Positions 22,304 through 32,087 of a DNA stretch of 64,000 nt are shown here, in pieces. Below the pieces are notes generated by a model. That model worked only from the letters and a program-made list of their open reading frames with translations, was not told the DNA's origin and searched no databases. Where the stretch lies: positions 1,519,561-1,583,560 of the forward strand of contig NZ_LT699745.1 in assembly GCF_900155385.1 (NCBI RefSeq), written 5' to 3'. This DNA comes from Vreelandella massiliensis (GTDB lineage Bacteria; Pseudomonadota; Gammaproteobacteria; Pseudomonadales; Halomonadaceae). Made by a program: the position numbers and the translations under genes. The number at the start of each line of letters is the position of its first letter. Position 1 is the stretch's first letter.

Positions 22304-24553
22304 ATGAAATCACCAATTACACTAGCCGTGCTGTTCTCCCTGGCCGTGTCGAGCTCTATTTCAAGCTCTGTCGCGCACGCGCTTGGAGTTAGCGACGCAC
22401 AGGTTGGGTCGGCGCTGAATGCCCCTTTAAGCGCTTCCATTCCTCTTGTCGACGCGGGCCAGTACTCGCCAGAGGAGCTTGAGGTTAGATTAGCACCGCG
22501 CAGCGCCTACACCTCGGCGGGGCTTGAGTGGAGCGATGTGATCGCTGATGTCAGCGCTGAGCTCCAAGGCCAGCCACCGACGATACGACTAACCTCATCG
22601 CAGCCGGTTAATGAGCCCTGGCTGGATGTGCTGTTGGTGATCGAGTCGCCCTCGGGCTCCCATGCCCATGAAATTACCCTGCTGTTTGATCCTGCTGACT
22701 ATCCGGCCTCGGATGTGCCGGCACGCGAATCGGCGTCTCAGTCTCAATCGCAAGCGCAGGCACAAATATCCAGCCGTCAGGGTGGCGAAAGCCGGGCGGG
22801 CGCTAGCCGTCATACGGTAAATGCGGGTATGAATAATCCCGCCTATGTGAACAGCGGCGATACGCTTTGGAGCGTCGCCGAGCGGCTAAAACCCGACCAG
22901 GCAAGCGTCCAGCAAATGATGGTGGCGCTGCTTGAAGCCAATCCTGAGGTGTTTCCATCCGGGAATATTAATTCCATGCGGGCGGGGTTTACCTTAAACG
23001 TGCCCCGCGATGCCCAGGTCATGCGGCGTTCGGCCGAGGCCTCTGCGGAGACCATTGAGGCGATGAATACCGCCTGGCGCAATCGCGACAATGGCTTGGC
23101 GTCGGTGGCGTTGTCCGAACCGGAAACCGCCTCGGCACCCGAGGAAGAGGCAACACCTGATGCCCCAGAACAGGCTGACGATGGCACTGCTGGTCCACGC
23201 ATTGATGACGCGGCTATCGTCAGTGCCGAAGCGGTTAACCCGGGAGAAGAGAGCGCTACGTTGGCTGAGCAACTTGAGGAAAGCCAGGCGCTTCTATCTC
23301 AGCTCATGGATGAGCGTGAACAGATGCAAAATGAGCTTGAAGGGCTAAGGCGTGAAGTGTCTGAACTCACCGAGGCGCTAGCCCAATCAAGCGCAGGCAG
23401 CGTTTCATCCACTGGCAGCGGCGCGGACAGCGTCGAAGTGGATAGTGGTGAAGCGGAGAGCGTGCCTCCGGTCGAAGCGCCTCAGCGCCAGGATATTCAG
23501 AGTCAAGCTGCTCAGAGTCAAAATACCCAGAGCCAAGAGAGCGAAGTGCCCGCCTCGGCAAGTAACGGTGAAGCGCGTGGTTTTCCATCGCTACCAGAGC
23601 TGATGGAAAATTACCGCTGGACCTTAATAACAGCCGCCTTGGTGCTGCTGCTTATTTTGCTGCTGTTAAGGCGTCGTCGTCAGGCAAAAGAGTGGGAAGA
23701 CGTGGAGACCATGCCCGCAGGAGCTAGCACCTCGGCTAAGCCCCAAGCGGCCGTGGCATCGCCAGCGGCAAACCCGCAAGCGAGCGTTCCCGCCTCTGAG
23801 GCGCCAAAAGCAGAATCGGTCTCTTTTAGTGCGGTGGAGGAGGACCTGGAAACCGACCCTTTCAGCGACCCCTCGCCGACCATCTACGCGGCGCAAGAAT
23901 CACACGCTGACAGGGCGAAAAGTGGCTCGACGTCACCCGCTTCTGAAGGTCGCCATGAAGCGCCTGAAAATCGTCCAGGGTTTGAAAATAGCAGCGACGA
24001 ACCCGAGGCGTATGACCTCGGCGAACCGCTTGAGTGGGAAGCCGATGACGATGACGCACTGGAGCGTAGTCAAGCGGCCGGGCTCGCCTCGCAGCGCAGT
24101 GCCGCATCACGCGAGTCGTCTGAAAAAGAGCATCAAGCCGAGCAAGCGCCAGAGGCATTCGCTGACGACGGCGAAAAAGCGCCGGCCGAGCGGGAAGAGG
24201 CGGCCGAGACAGAAAAAGAGGCAGAAGAACCGCTGACAGCGCCGCCGTCGCGTGAATCGTCTCCTAGCGAGCAAAACGCTTCGGATTCGCGCTTTATTGA
24301 TTACCAGCCGCCCTCATTAAGCGCTGAGCCGGCAGCACCTCGCGAGGAGACGCCGATGCAGCCAACGGTAGAGTTTGAGCCGGTCTCAGCGGCAAAGCCT
24401 GCGCAGAAAACGCCAGAGCCGCCCGAATCTTCTTCTGAAAAAAAAGGGCACAAAACGTCGACATCAGATCGCGATTCACCGCTTGGCGAAGGTTGGGAGA
24501 TTGAAGAGGTAGCATTCAAAGCACCAGGTCGGGATAATGCGCGCTCCTCTTAA
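22304..24553 (+). CDS. fimV: FimV-type peptidoglycan-binding inner-membrane protein, short form
   Basis: A 749-residue protein with a signal peptide (cleavage near AHA at about 24-26) followed by LGVSDAQVGSALNAPLSASIPLVDAG, the FimV N-terminal signature. A LysM-like motif begins NSGDTLWSVAERLKPDQASV. A coiled coil (LAEQLEESQALLSQLMDERE) comes next, then one membrane helix at about 441-456 and an acidic, low-complexity cytoplasmic tail. FimV organises cell-pole assemblies, type IV pili and c-di-GMP systems in pseudomonads. The order fimV-truA-trpF is the pseudomonad one. Oddity: the tail stops at SLPLGEGWEIEEVAF-type sequence and I see none of the C-terminal TPR domain found in P. aeruginosa FimV. 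Confidence 0.85.
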   Translation: MKSPITLAVLFSLAVSSSISSSVAHALGVSDAQVGSALNAPLSASIPLVDAGQYSPEELEVRLAPRSAYTSAGLEWSDVIADVSAELQGQPPTIRLTSSQPVNEPWLDVLLVIESPSGSHAHEITLLFDPADYPASDVPARESASQSQSQAQAQISSRQGGESRAGASRHTVNAGMNNPAYVNSGDTLWSVAERLKPDQASVQQMMVALLEANPEVFPSGNINSMRAGFTLNVPRDAQVMRRSAEASAETIEAMNTAWRNRDNGLASVALSEPETASAPEEEATPDAPEQADDGTAGPRIDDAAIVSAEAVNPGEESATLAEQLEESQALLSQLMDEREQMQNELEGLRREVSELTEALAQSSAGSVSSTGSGADSVEVDSGEAESVPPVEAPQRQDIQSQAAQSQNTQSQESEVPASASNGEARGFPSLPELMENYRWTLITAALVLLLILLLLRRRRQAKEWEDVETMPAGASTSAKPQAAVASPAANPQASVPASEAPKAESVSFSAVEEDLETDPFSDPSPTIYAAQESHADRAKSGSTSPASEGRHEAPENRPGFENSSDEPEAYDLGEPLEWEADDDDALERSQAAGLASQRSAASRESSEKEHQAEQAPEAFADDGEKAPAEREEAAETEKEAEEPLTAPPSRESSPSEQNASDSRFIDYQPPSLSAEPAAPREETPMQPTVEFEPVSAAKPAQKTPEPPESSSEKKGHKTSTSDRDSPLGEGWEIEEVAFKAPGRDNARSS

Positions 24554-24574
24554 CCCTTAACGTATTGTGAGTCG

Positions 24575-25507
24575 ATGACGCTGTTTGATCGCTTTGATGA
24601 AAGCACACCGCTAACCGGACGCATCGCCATGGGAGTTGAGTACGATGGTACTCACTACTGCGGTTTTCAGCGGCTAAGTCACGCCGCCTCGGTTCAGGCG
24701 AGCCTAGAGAAGGCGCTTGCGCGAGTAGCCGGTGAACCGATAACGGTTCACGCCAGCGGCCGTACTGATTCTGGTGTGCATGCCACTCGCCAAATCGTGC
24801 ATTTCGATTCGCCGGTGGCGCGTAGCGAAAAAGCCTGGATTTTTGGGGCCAATACCAACTTGCCAAAAGATATTGCGGTGCGTTGGGTAAAAACCGTACC
24901 CGACACCTTCCATTCGCGCCTGAGTGCGCTCGCACGCCGCTATCGCTACCTGTTGATTAATCAGCTCAATCGACCGGTATTGGAGCGCGCCAATGTCACC
25001 TGGTGCCGCGACCCTTTGGATGCCGCGGCCATGCACCGCGCCGCTCAGGTGCTGGTCGGTGAGCATGACTTTTCAAGCTTTCGTGCCGCGGGCTGTCGCT
25101 CGAAAGCGCCTTGGCGCCATCTACACTTTATCGAGGTCAGGCGCCACGGGGCCTTCGTTGTGGTCGACGTGCAAGGCAACGCCTTTTTGCACCATATGAT
25201 TCGCAATATTGTCGGCGCGTTGGTGAGTGTCGGAAGAGGCTCCCAGGATGAAGCCTATATTGGCCGACTACTGGCGCTGCGCGACCGTAAGCAGGGCGAT
25301 GTCACCGCGCCCGCGTGTGGCTTGCACTTTGTGGATTCGCGCTATGACGAAAGTTTCGCGCTGCCCCAGGAGCCACTGGGACCTAATCTCCTAGCGTTTA
25401 CCGGCGAGTGGACCGGCGAGCGGGAGATTCCCGACTCGCCGATGGTGCGCCATCGGCGAGGTCATGCACCATCGGCTTACGAAGCGAGCAAGCAGGAGAG
25501 TGCATAA
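24575..25507 (+). CDS. truA: tRNA pseudouridine(38-40) synthase
   Basis: A 310-residue enzyme that isomerises uridines in the tRNA anticodon stem-loop. The catalytic aspartate lies in HASGRTDSGVHATRQIVHF. HHMIRNIVGALVSVG is the conserved C-terminal core. The protein begins MTLFDRFDESTPLTGRIAMG, slightly longer than E. coli TruA. Its TAA shares one base with the trpF ATG. Confidence 0.95.
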   Translation: MTLFDRFDESTPLTGRIAMGVEYDGTHYCGFQRLSHAASVQASLEKALARVAGEPITVHASGRTDSGVHATRQIVHFDSPVARSEKAWIFGANTNLPKDIAVRWVKTVPDTFHSRLSALARRYRYLLINQLNRPVLERANVTWCRDPLDAAAMHRAAQVLVGEHDFSSFRAAGCRSKAPWRHLHFIEVRRHGAFVVVDVQGNAFLHHMIRNIVGALVSVGRGSQDEAYIGRLLALRDRKQGDVTAPACGLHFVDSRYDESFALPQEPLGPNLLAFTGEWTGEREIPDSPMVRHRRGHAPSAYEASKQESA

Positions 25508-26163
25508 TGCCCCGCGCTATCAATCGCACGCGCATCAAGTTTTGTGGGTTAACGCGCGCCGAGGATATTGCCCATGCCGTCAATCTGGGTGTTGATGCGA
25601 TCGGTTTTGTGATGTGGCCAAAAAGCAAGCGGAGCATTAGCGTAGAGCAACTGGCCGAGCTTGCCGCCTGTGTACCAGCATTTGTGACCCGTGTCGGGCT
25701 TTTTGTGGATCAGCCGGCCGATGTTATCGAGCGCTGCGCGCCGTTTCTGGATCTGTTGCAGTTTCACGGCGACGAACCGCCCGAGGCGTGTCAACGCTAT
25801 AAAATGGCCTGGATGAAAGCGCTGCGAATGCGCGACGGCGTTGATTTACACCATGAAGCTGCCCGCTACCAAGGAGCGAATGCCTTGCTGTTAGACGCCT
25901 ATCGACCCGGCGTGCCGGGGGGCACTGGCGAGACCTTCGATTGGTCAAGAATTCCCGCAAACTTAGCAAAACCTGTTATCCTCGCAGGTGGTTTGACGCC
26001 GGGTAATATTGGCGCCGCCGTTCAACACGTAGCGCCTTATGCCGTCGATGTTTCCGGCGGCATTGAAGTCGCACCGGGTGAGAAGGACGTCGCGAAAATG
26101 CAGGCGTTTGTTGAGGCGGTAACGGCCGCGAACGTAGCACCTTTCACGCTGCCTGATGTCTAG
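25507..26163 (+). CDS. trpF: Phosphoribosylanthranilate isomerase
   Basis: A 218-residue TIM barrel that converts phosphoribosylanthranilate to CdRP in tryptophan synthesis. RIKFCGLTRAEDI carries the catalytic cysteine. LLDAYRPGVPGGTGETFDW and VDVSGGIEVAPGEKD hold the catalytic aspartate and the phosphate-binding loop. The ATG at 25507 overlaps the truA stop by one base, with GGAG upstream. Free-standing trpF ahead of trpBA matches pseudomonad organisation. Confidence 0.95.
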   Translation: MPRAINRTRIKFCGLTRAEDIAHAVNLGVDAIGFVMWPKSKRSISVEQLAELAACVPAFVTRVGLFVDQPADVIERCAPFLDLLQFHGDEPPEACQRYKMAWMKALRMRDGVDLHHEAARYQGANALLLDAYRPGVPGGTGETFDWSRIPANLAKPVILAGGLTPGNIGAAVQHVAPYAVDVSGGIEVAPGEKDVAKMQAFVEAVTAANVAPFTLPDV

Positions 26164-26228
26164 CCCTTTGCTGTAGTGTGTTGGTCCATATTCTGTTGCC
26201 GATGTTGGCGATCTTGTGAGGTACCCCT

Positions 26229-27485
26229 GTGACTGGTTTATCAACGACTAGCTCTGCACCGACTGGCTCCACGTCAAAATTTAGTCATTTGACCCAAATG
26301 CCCGATGCCCGTGGTCACTTTGGCCCCTATGGCGGTCGCTTTGTGTCGGAAACGCTGAGCTTCGCGCTGGAAGATTTGGAAAAGATCTACGCAAGCTTGC
26401 GCGATGATCCCGCCTTCCAGGCCGAGTTTGACCGCGATCTGGCCCACTACGTCGGGCGCCCGTCACCGCTTTACCACGCTGAGCGATGGTCGCAGAAACT
26501 TGGCGGGGCGCAGATATGGCTTAAGCGTGAAGACCTCAATCACACCGGCGCGCACAAGGTTAACAACACCATCGGTCAGGCCCTGCTAGCGAAGAAAACC
26601 GGCAAGCCGCGGGTTATCGCGGAAACTGGCGCTGGCCAGCACGGGGTCGCCTCCGCCACCGTGGCGGCGCGTTTGGGCCTTGAGTGCGACGTCTACATGG
26701 GGGCCGCTGACGTCGAGCGCCAGAAACTCAACGTTTACCGCATGCACCTTCTCGGGGCGCGCGTGATTCCAGTAGAGTCGGGCACGCGCACGTTGAAAGA
26801 CGCCATGAACGAGGCGCTGCGTGATTGGGTCACCAACGTTGATAACACGTTCTATATTATCGGCACCGTTGCCGGTCCTCACCCGTATCCGCTTTTAGTG
26901 CGCGACTTTAACTCAGTGGTGGGGCGTGAGGCGCGCAAGCAGTCACTGGAACAAATGGGCCGGTTGCCCGATGCGTTGATCGCGTGTGTGGGCGGCGGCT
27001 CCAACGCACTCGGTTTGTTTTATCCCTTCGTCGAGGATGAAGAGGTGGCCATGTACGGCGTAGAGGCCGGCGGCGACGGCGTTGAAACCGGTCGCCACGC
27101 GGCGCCCCTCGCCTCCAATGCCCCGCGCGGCGTGCTGCATGGCAACCGCACCTATTTGATGTCGGATGAGGCGGGGCAGGTCTCCGATACGCACTCCATT
27201 TCCGCGGGGCTTGATTATCCTGGCGTTGGGCCGGAGCACGCGCTATGGAAGGACGTGGGGCGGGTCAATTACGTGGCGGCCAACGATAAGGACGTATTGG
27301 AAGCCTTCCGTGAGTTGACCCACATGGAAGGCATCATGCCAGCCCTGGAGTCGGCGCACGCCCTGGCATACGCCAAGGTGCTGGCGCCTACCATGCGACC
27401 CGACCAGCATATCGTGGTGAACCTCTCCGGCCGCGGCGATAAAGACATCATGACAGTCGCTAAGCTCGATGGCCTCGAATTTTAA
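26229..27485 (+). CDS. trpB: Tryptophan synthase beta chain
   Basis: A 418-residue PLP enzyme joining indole and serine. The PLP lysine is in [20 protein letters not shown]. The phosphate-binding loop is [15 protein letters not shown]. The allosteric core [18 protein letters not shown] is intact. I use the GTG at 26229 (GAGG upstream). This adds about 23 Ser/Thr-rich residues before [13 protein letters not shown]. The internal ATG at 26298 would give the conventional length. trpA follows directly. Confidence 0.95.
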   Translation: MTGLSTTSSAPTGSTSKFSHLTQMPDARGHFGPYGGRFVSETLSFALEDLEKIYASLRDDPAFQAEFDRDLAHYVGRPSPLYHAERWSQKLGGAQIWLKREDLNHTGAHKVNNTIGQALLAKKTGKPRVIAETGAGQHGVASATVAARLGLECDVYMGAADVERQKLNVYRMHLLGARVIPVESGTRTLKDAMNEALRDWVTNVDNTFYIIGTVAGPHPYPLLVRDFNSVVGREARKQSLEQMGRLPDALIACVGGGSNALGLFYPFVEDEEVAMYGVEAGGDGVETGRHAAPLASNAPRGVLHGNRTYLMSDEAGQVSDTHSISAGLDYPGVGPEHALWKDVGRVNYVAANDKDVLEAFRELTHMEGIMPALESAHALAYAKVLAPTMRPDQHIVVNLSGRGDKDIMTVAKLDGLEF

Positions 27486-27494
27486 GGGATGGTA

Positions 27495-28298
27495 ATGAAT
27501 CGAATTGATCAACGCTTCAGCGAACTCAAAGCACAGGGCCGCAAGGCGCTTATCCCTTACATCACCGCAGGAGATCCCGCGCCACAGCATACCGTTGGCT
27601 TCATGCACGCCTTGGTCGAGGCGGGTGCGGATGTGATTGAGCTCGGCGTGCCGTTTTCCGACCCCATGGCAGATGGCCCGGTCATTCAAAAAGCGTGCGA
27701 GCGCGCGTTAAAGCATGGCACACGCCTGGTGGATCTGTTTGACATGGTCAAAGAGTTTCGCCAAGCAGATACTCAGACGCCTGTGGTGTTGATGGGGTAT
27801 TTAAATCCGATTGAACGCATTGGCTACGAGGCATTTGCCGATCAGGCGGCGAGTGCCGGCGTTGATGGCGTGCTGATTGTCGATATGCCCCCGGAAGAGG
27901 CCGAAGAGATCGGCCCGCTGATGAAAGCGCGTGATTTAGCGGCGATCTTTTTGGTTGCCCCTACCACTTCGCACGAGCGCGCCGCTACAATATGCGCCCA
28001 CGGCCAAGGCTATCTCTACTACGTCTCGCTTAAAGGGGTGACGGGGGCGGCCACGCTGAATGCGGCCGACGTGGCGGAGCACTTGGCGCCGCTGCGGGAA
28101 ATGACCGACCTGCCGCTATGCGTGGGGTTTGGTATTCGCGATGGCGTGACGGCGGCCGAAGTGGCCAACGTCGCCGATGGCGTTATTGTCGGCAGCGCGC
28201 TGGTGAACCGTATTGCGGAAAATAGCCCAACACCCGAGATAATTCCTGGCCAGCTCAAAGATGTACTGGCCGATATGCGCTCAGCCATGGATGCGTGA
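27495..28298 (+). CDS. trpA: Tryptophan synthase alpha chain
   Basis: A 267-residue TIM barrel that cleaves indole-3-glycerol phosphate and channels indole to TrpB. The catalytic glutamate is in [19 protein letters not shown] and the catalytic aspartate in [26 protein letters not shown] and CVGFGIRDG complete the site. The ATG at 27495 has AAGGGA at proper spacing. An ATG two codons earlier abuts that sequence and is less likely. Confidence 0.96.
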   Translation: MNRIDQRFSELKAQGRKALIPYITAGDPAPQHTVGFMHALVEAGADVIELGVPFSDPMADGPVIQKACERALKHGTRLVDLFDMVKEFRQADTQTPVVLMGYLNPIERIGYEAFADQAASAGVDGVLIVDMPPEEAEEIGPLMKARDLAAIFLVAPTTSHERAATICAHGQGYLYYVSLKGVTGAATLNAADVAEHLAPLREMTDLPLCVGFGIRDGVTAAEVANVADGVIVGSALVNRIAENSPTPEIIPGQLKDVLADMRSAMDA

Positions 28299-28356
28299 AA
28301 TTCGTCTACGCTGAGATATCGCACTACTTTTTAATCCTTGTTAAACCCTTATCGAC

Positions 28357-28373
28357 GCCTGGCTTTGCCAGGC
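28357..28373. other. Perfect 7-bp hairpin in the trpA-accD gap
   Basis: GCCTGGC and GCCAGGC flank a TTT loop, 29 bases before the accD start. No T-run follows, so it is not a classical terminator. It could pause transcription, protect the RNA end or affect accD initiation. Confidence 0.5.
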
Positions 28374-28401
28374 ATTGACGTATAACGGAAAACTTTTAGA
28401 T

Positions 28402-29427
28402 ATGAGCTGGTTAGATAAAATTGTGCCCTCCATGGGGCGTATCCAGCGTAAAGACCGTCGTGCCAGTGTGCCGGACGGCCTCTGGCGCAAATGCCCCAAG
28501 TGCGAAGCGGTACTCTACTTACCCGAGCTGGAGAAGCATTATAGCGTCTGCCCCAAGTGCGACCATCACCTGCGCTTGACGGCGCGTAAGCGTCTCGATT
28601 GGTTTTTGGATAAAGAGGGGCGCCAAGAGCTCGCGGCAGACATTGAGCCTACCGACCGTCTGAAGTTTCGCGACTCGAAAAAGTACAAAGACCGCCTGGC
28701 CGCGGCGCAAAAAGATACCGGCGAAAAAGACGCCTTAGTGGCTTTTCGTGGCCAGCTTGATGGGTTGCCGGTGGTTGCCGTGGCCTTTGAGTTCACCTTT
28801 ATGGGGGGCTCAATGGGTGCCGTTGTGGGGGAGAAATTCGTCCGCGCGGCCACACTCGCCCTGGAAGAGCGCATCCCGCTGATCTGTTTTTCCGCATCAG
28901 GCGGTGCGCGTATGCAGGAAGCGCTGTTTTCGCTGATGCAGATGGCAAAAACATCAGCAGCATTGGAGAAGCTAAAGCAGGAAGGCGTGCCGTATATTTC
29001 CGTGCTCACCGATCCCGTGTTTGGTGGCGTTTCTGCATCGCTTGCGATGCTTGGGGATCTTAACGTTGCCGAGCCCAACGCCCTGATTGGTTTTGCCGGT
29101 CCTCGGGTGATCGAGCAAACAGTGCGTGAAACACTACCCGAAGGTTTTCAGCGCAGCGAATTTCTGCTCGAACACGGCACTGTCGATATGATCGTCCATC
29201 GCAGCGAAATGCGAGCACGGCTTGGCGGCATCTTACGCAAACTGACCCACCACGACCCGGTCACGTCAGTGGTTGAAGTGTCCGACGAGAGCACTATGAG
29301 TGAACCGGTGGCCGATGAGCCGTCCGTCGCAAGCGCGGCCGAACACAACGGCGAGCAGGCCGTGCAGAGGCCCGAACCCGATGACACGCCAGCGCCTTCA
29401 AGCGATGACAAACCGCGCAATGCCTAA
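28402..29427 (+). CDS. accD: Acetyl-CoA carboxylase carboxyltransferase subunit beta
   Basis: A 341-residue subunit that with AccA transfers carboxylate from carboxybiotin to acetyl-CoA, the first step of fatty acid synthesis. The N-terminal C4 zinc ribbon is CPKC...CPKC at about residues 25-50. The crotonase-fold core has [14 protein letters not shown] and [17 protein letters not shown]. The C-terminus is extended by an acidic, disordered tail (about 290-341) of no known role. Start chosen at [10 protein letters not shown]. folC begins inside its 3' end. Confidence 0.95.
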   Translation: MSWLDKIVPSMGRIQRKDRRASVPDGLWRKCPKCEAVLYLPELEKHYSVCPKCDHHLRLTARKRLDWFLDKEGRQELAADIEPTDRLKFRDSKKYKDRLAAAQKDTGEKDALVAFRGQLDGLPVVAVAFEFTFMGGSMGAVVGEKFVRAATLALEERIPLICFSASGGARMQEALFSLMQMAKTSAALEKLKQEGVPYISVLTDPVFGGVSASLAMLGDLNVAEPNALIGFAGPRVIEQTVRETLPEGFQRSEFLLEHGTVDMIVHRSEMRARLGGILRKLTHHDPVTSVVEVSDESTMSEPVADEPSVASAAEHNGEQAVQRPEPDDTPAPSSDDKPRNA

Positions 29428-30703
29428 CGATTTAGCGGCATGGCTTGAGCATTTAGAGCGGTTACATCCGGTCGGCATCGATATGGGCCTTTCGCGGGTA
29501 AAGGAAGTGGCCACGCGCATGGGGCTTTTAGCGTCGCCGCTGGCGCCTAAGGTCGTGACAGTGGCGGGCACCAACGGCAAGGGGTCAACGCTTGCCCTGA
29601 TGGCGGCGGTCGCCAGTGCGCATGGCCTGAGAGTGGGCACTTATACCTCGCCGCACTTGGTGCGTTACAACGAGCGCGTCACGCTCAATGGCGAACCGGT
29701 GAGCGATGAGCGCCTGGTGGCGGGGTTTCAAGCCATTGAGCATGCCCGCCTTAAAGCGCCTGAGGTCAGCTTGACCTACTTTGAAGCCGGCACGCTCTGT
29801 GCGCTCTGGTGCTTTGCCCATGCGGACCTCGACCTTGTGCTGCTGGAGGTTGGGCTTGGCGGTCGTCTGGATGCGGTCAACATCATCGATGCCGATATCG
29901 GTATCGTGACCACCATCGCATTGGATCACGCCAATTTTTTAGGTACCGATCTTGAGCAGATCGGCCGCGAAAAGGCGGGCATCTTGCGCGCCCGCCGTCC
30001 CGCCGTGCTGGGTAGCGAACAGCTACCCGCAAGCGTAGCGGAAACAGCGAACCGGCTTGAGTCGCCGATTTTCCCATTGGGGGAAGCGTTTCGCCCTGAA
30101 CTTCACGACGATGGGCAGTGGACTTGGCACGGCCAAAAAATGGATGGGTCTGTGTTGACGCTGTCCCCACTTCCGCACCCTTCGTTGCCCCTGGATAACG
30201 CCGCCACCGCCCTTCAGGCGCTGGCGCTGGCGGGTGTGACGCTTGAGACCGCAGCGACGCAGGCGGCATTGGCGAGTGTCACGCTTCCAGGGCGCATGCA
30301 GTGGATAGGGCAGTGGTGTCTGGACGTAGGGCATAATCCCCACGCCGCTGCCTATGTCGCGAGCCGTTTACCAAAACCTGCGGGAGGCCGCCTCTGGTGC
30401 TTGATGGGTATGCTGGATGATAAAGACGCTGACGGGGTAATAGCGAATTTATTACCGGTGGTCACCGACTGGGTATGTGTCTCTCTCGCCGGCCCCCGGG
30501 GGCGTTCAGCCGCCACGCTTGCGACAGTCATTGAGCATCACGGGGGGCGGGTTCATTATTGCGCCGCGACCCCAGGGGATGGCGCCGACTGGTTGGGCCA
30601 CCAATTGGCACCTCATGATGTCGTACTGGCGACAGGGTCGTTTTTTACCGTTGGGGCACTGCTTGAGAGATCATTACCGCAGGCATGCGAGGCACACGGT
30701 TGA
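29405..30703 (+). CDS. folC: Dihydrofolate synthase / folylpolyglutamate synthase
   Basis: A 432-residue Mur-ligase-like enzyme that adds glutamate to dihydropteroate and to folates. The P-loop is [25 protein letters not shown] and the [12 protein letters not shown] metal-binding loop follow. The start is uncertain. The ATG at 29405 or that at 29420 would overlap accD by 23 or 8 bases, and neither has a clear ribosome-binding site, which suggests coupling to accD translation. The frame is open even further upstream inside accD. Order accD-folC-SPOR-cvpA-purF is canonical. Confidence 0.93.
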   Translation: MTNRAMPNDLAAWLEHLERLHPVGIDMGLSRVKEVATRMGLLASPLAPKVVTVAGTNGKGSTLALMAAVASAHGLRVGTYTSPHLVRYNERVTLNGEPVSDERLVAGFQAIEHARLKAPEVSLTYFEAGTLCALWCFAHADLDLVLLEVGLGGRLDAVNIIDADIGIVTTIALDHANFLGTDLEQIGREKAGILRARRPAVLGSEQLPASVAETANRLESPIFPLGEAFRPELHDDGQWTWHGQKMDGSVLTLSPLPHPSLPLDNAATALQALALAGVTLETAATQAALASVTLPGRMQWIGQWCLDVGHNPHAAAYVASRLPKPAGGRLWCLMGMLDDKDADGVIANLLPVVTDWVCVSLAGPRGRSAATLATVIEHHGGRVHYCAATPGDGADWLGHQLAPHDVVLATGSFFTVGALLERSLPQACEAHG

Positions 30704-30742
30704 TGGGAGCGCTTTTATAATGTGCCCCCAGGGGAGAAAGGC

Positions 30743-31447
30743 ATGAAATATGGTAAAACGGAGCGCATCAGCGGCATCGTTATTCTGTTATCGCTGGCCG
30801 CGATCTTGGTGCCCTGGTTAATGAGCGACCCCGCTCCGCGCGAGGAGCGCCCGCAGCCATCGTTTACCATTGAGCAGCCGATAGACGCGCCCCGTCGCGA
30901 TGTCGCCGAGCCCAAACCTCCTGAATCGATCGATCTTTCCTCCTTTAACGATCGTACTTCCTCAGACGATGAGGAGCGTTCATCAGAAGAGGTCAGTGAG
31001 GCGTCGGCCCCAACCGAAACAGACGCTCCAGAAGCGCCGCGTTCGCAAGAGCAGAGCATAGAAGAGCCAAGTTCAGCGCCCCAAGGTGGAGAAGCGCAAG
31101 AAGCGCAAGCACAAGATGGCGCTGCGCAAGTGAAAGACGACCCCATTGCCGCGCTAATGGCGCAATCAGAGAGCCAGCGTGCTGCCGCTGAGAAGGCGAT
31201 TCCTGCCGCTCAGGCGCAAGGCGAATGGGGCGTTCAGGTTGGCACCTTCGGTAACCCCGATAATGCCGCACGCCTCAAGCGCGAATTAGAAGAGCAAGGA
31301 TTTCCCGTTTATACCCGTGAGCGCAGCGATGATTTAACCACGGTGATCGTCGGCCCCTTTGCCAGCTCATCCGATGGCGAGCGCGCCTCTGCCCTGATCA
31401 AAGAACGTGTGAATCAGCAAGGTTTGCTGGTTCGAGTGAGGGACTAA
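30743..31447 (+). CDS. SPOR-domain inner-membrane protein (DedD-like)
   Basis: A 234-residue protein with one N-terminal membrane helix (IVILLSLAAILVPWLM), a long acidic, proline/serine-rich periplasmic linker, and a C-terminal SPOR domain (about 158-234, starting GEWGVQVGTFGNPDNAARLK). SPOR domains bind glycan strands stripped of stem peptides at the division septum. The position between folC and cvpA is that of dedD in E. coli. Start taken at MKYGKTERISG, after GGGGAGAAAGGC. Confidence 0.88.
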   Translation: MKYGKTERISGIVILLSLAAILVPWLMSDPAPREERPQPSFTIEQPIDAPRRDVAEPKPPESIDLSSFNDRTSSDDEERSSEEVSEASAPTETDAPEAPRSQEQSIEEPSSAPQGGEAQEAQAQDGAAQVKDDPIAALMAQSESQRAAAEKAIPAAQAQGEWGVQVGTFGNPDNAARLKRELEEQGFPVYTRERSDDLTTVIVGPFASSSDGERASALIKERVNQQGLLVRVRD

Positions 31448-31450
31448 ACG

Positions 31451-31999
31451 ATGGCGTTAACGTGGATCGACGCGCTTTTTTTAGCGGTTCTAGCGCTGTC
31501 GATGCTGGCAGGCTTTGTGCGCGGCTTGGTGCGTGAAGCGCTGGGGCTCGCCGCCTGGGTCGTGGCGCTTTTGGTGGCCCGCGTGCTGGCCGAGCCGGTG
31601 GCCGACTTAATGACCGGCTTTATTGAAAGCTTTGATGCGCGCTTGGTGCTCGCCTTCGTGTTGGTGATATTCGCTGTGATCCTGCTGTGCGGCATTGTCA
31701 TTCGTATGGTACATGCCGCGGTGGTGTGGGTAGGGATGGGGTTTTTAAACCGCTTAGCGGGGGCTGCGTTCGGTGCCGCTCGCGGTGTGGCGATTTTGCT
31801 TGTCGCCACGGTATTGATCACGCTCACCCCGCTTGGCGAGCTTCAGGCCTGGCAGCAGGCGTCGCTGCGTCCCAGTTTTGAGCAATTGCGTGACTGGGCC
31901 GTGAGCCAGCTCGATCAGTGGGAGAGCGAATTGCCCCGCGCGCCTGATTCGCTCAGAGACGTTCCGTTACCGGATTTTCGGCAGCGCGATGAGGGGTGA
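31451..31999 (+). CDS. cvpA: CvpA family membrane protein
   Basis: A 182-residue inner-membrane protein with four predicted helices. It starts WIDALFLAVLALSMLAGFVRG with VREALGLAAWVVALLVA as the conserved second segment. The C-terminal region (about 130-182) is soluble and charged. In E. coli CvpA is needed for colicin V production and envelope homeostasis, and it precedes purF there as here. The upstream SPOR gene ends 3 bases before its ATG. Confidence 0.93.
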   Translation: MALTWIDALFLAVLALSMLAGFVRGLVREALGLAAWVVALLVARVLAEPVADLMTGFIESFDARLVLAFVLVIFAVILLCGIVIRMVHAAVVWVGMGFLNRLAGAAFGAARGVAILLVATVLITLTPLGELQAWQQASLRPSFEQLRDWAVSQLDQWESELPRAPDSLRDVPLPDFRQRDEG

Positions 32000-32087
32000 G
32001 GGCTAGTCGTCCTGCGCCTCGGTGGTGCAAGGTTTATCATTCGTTGGCTTATTGCGTAAGCCTGGGTTTCAAGCGAGGTAACAGAGT

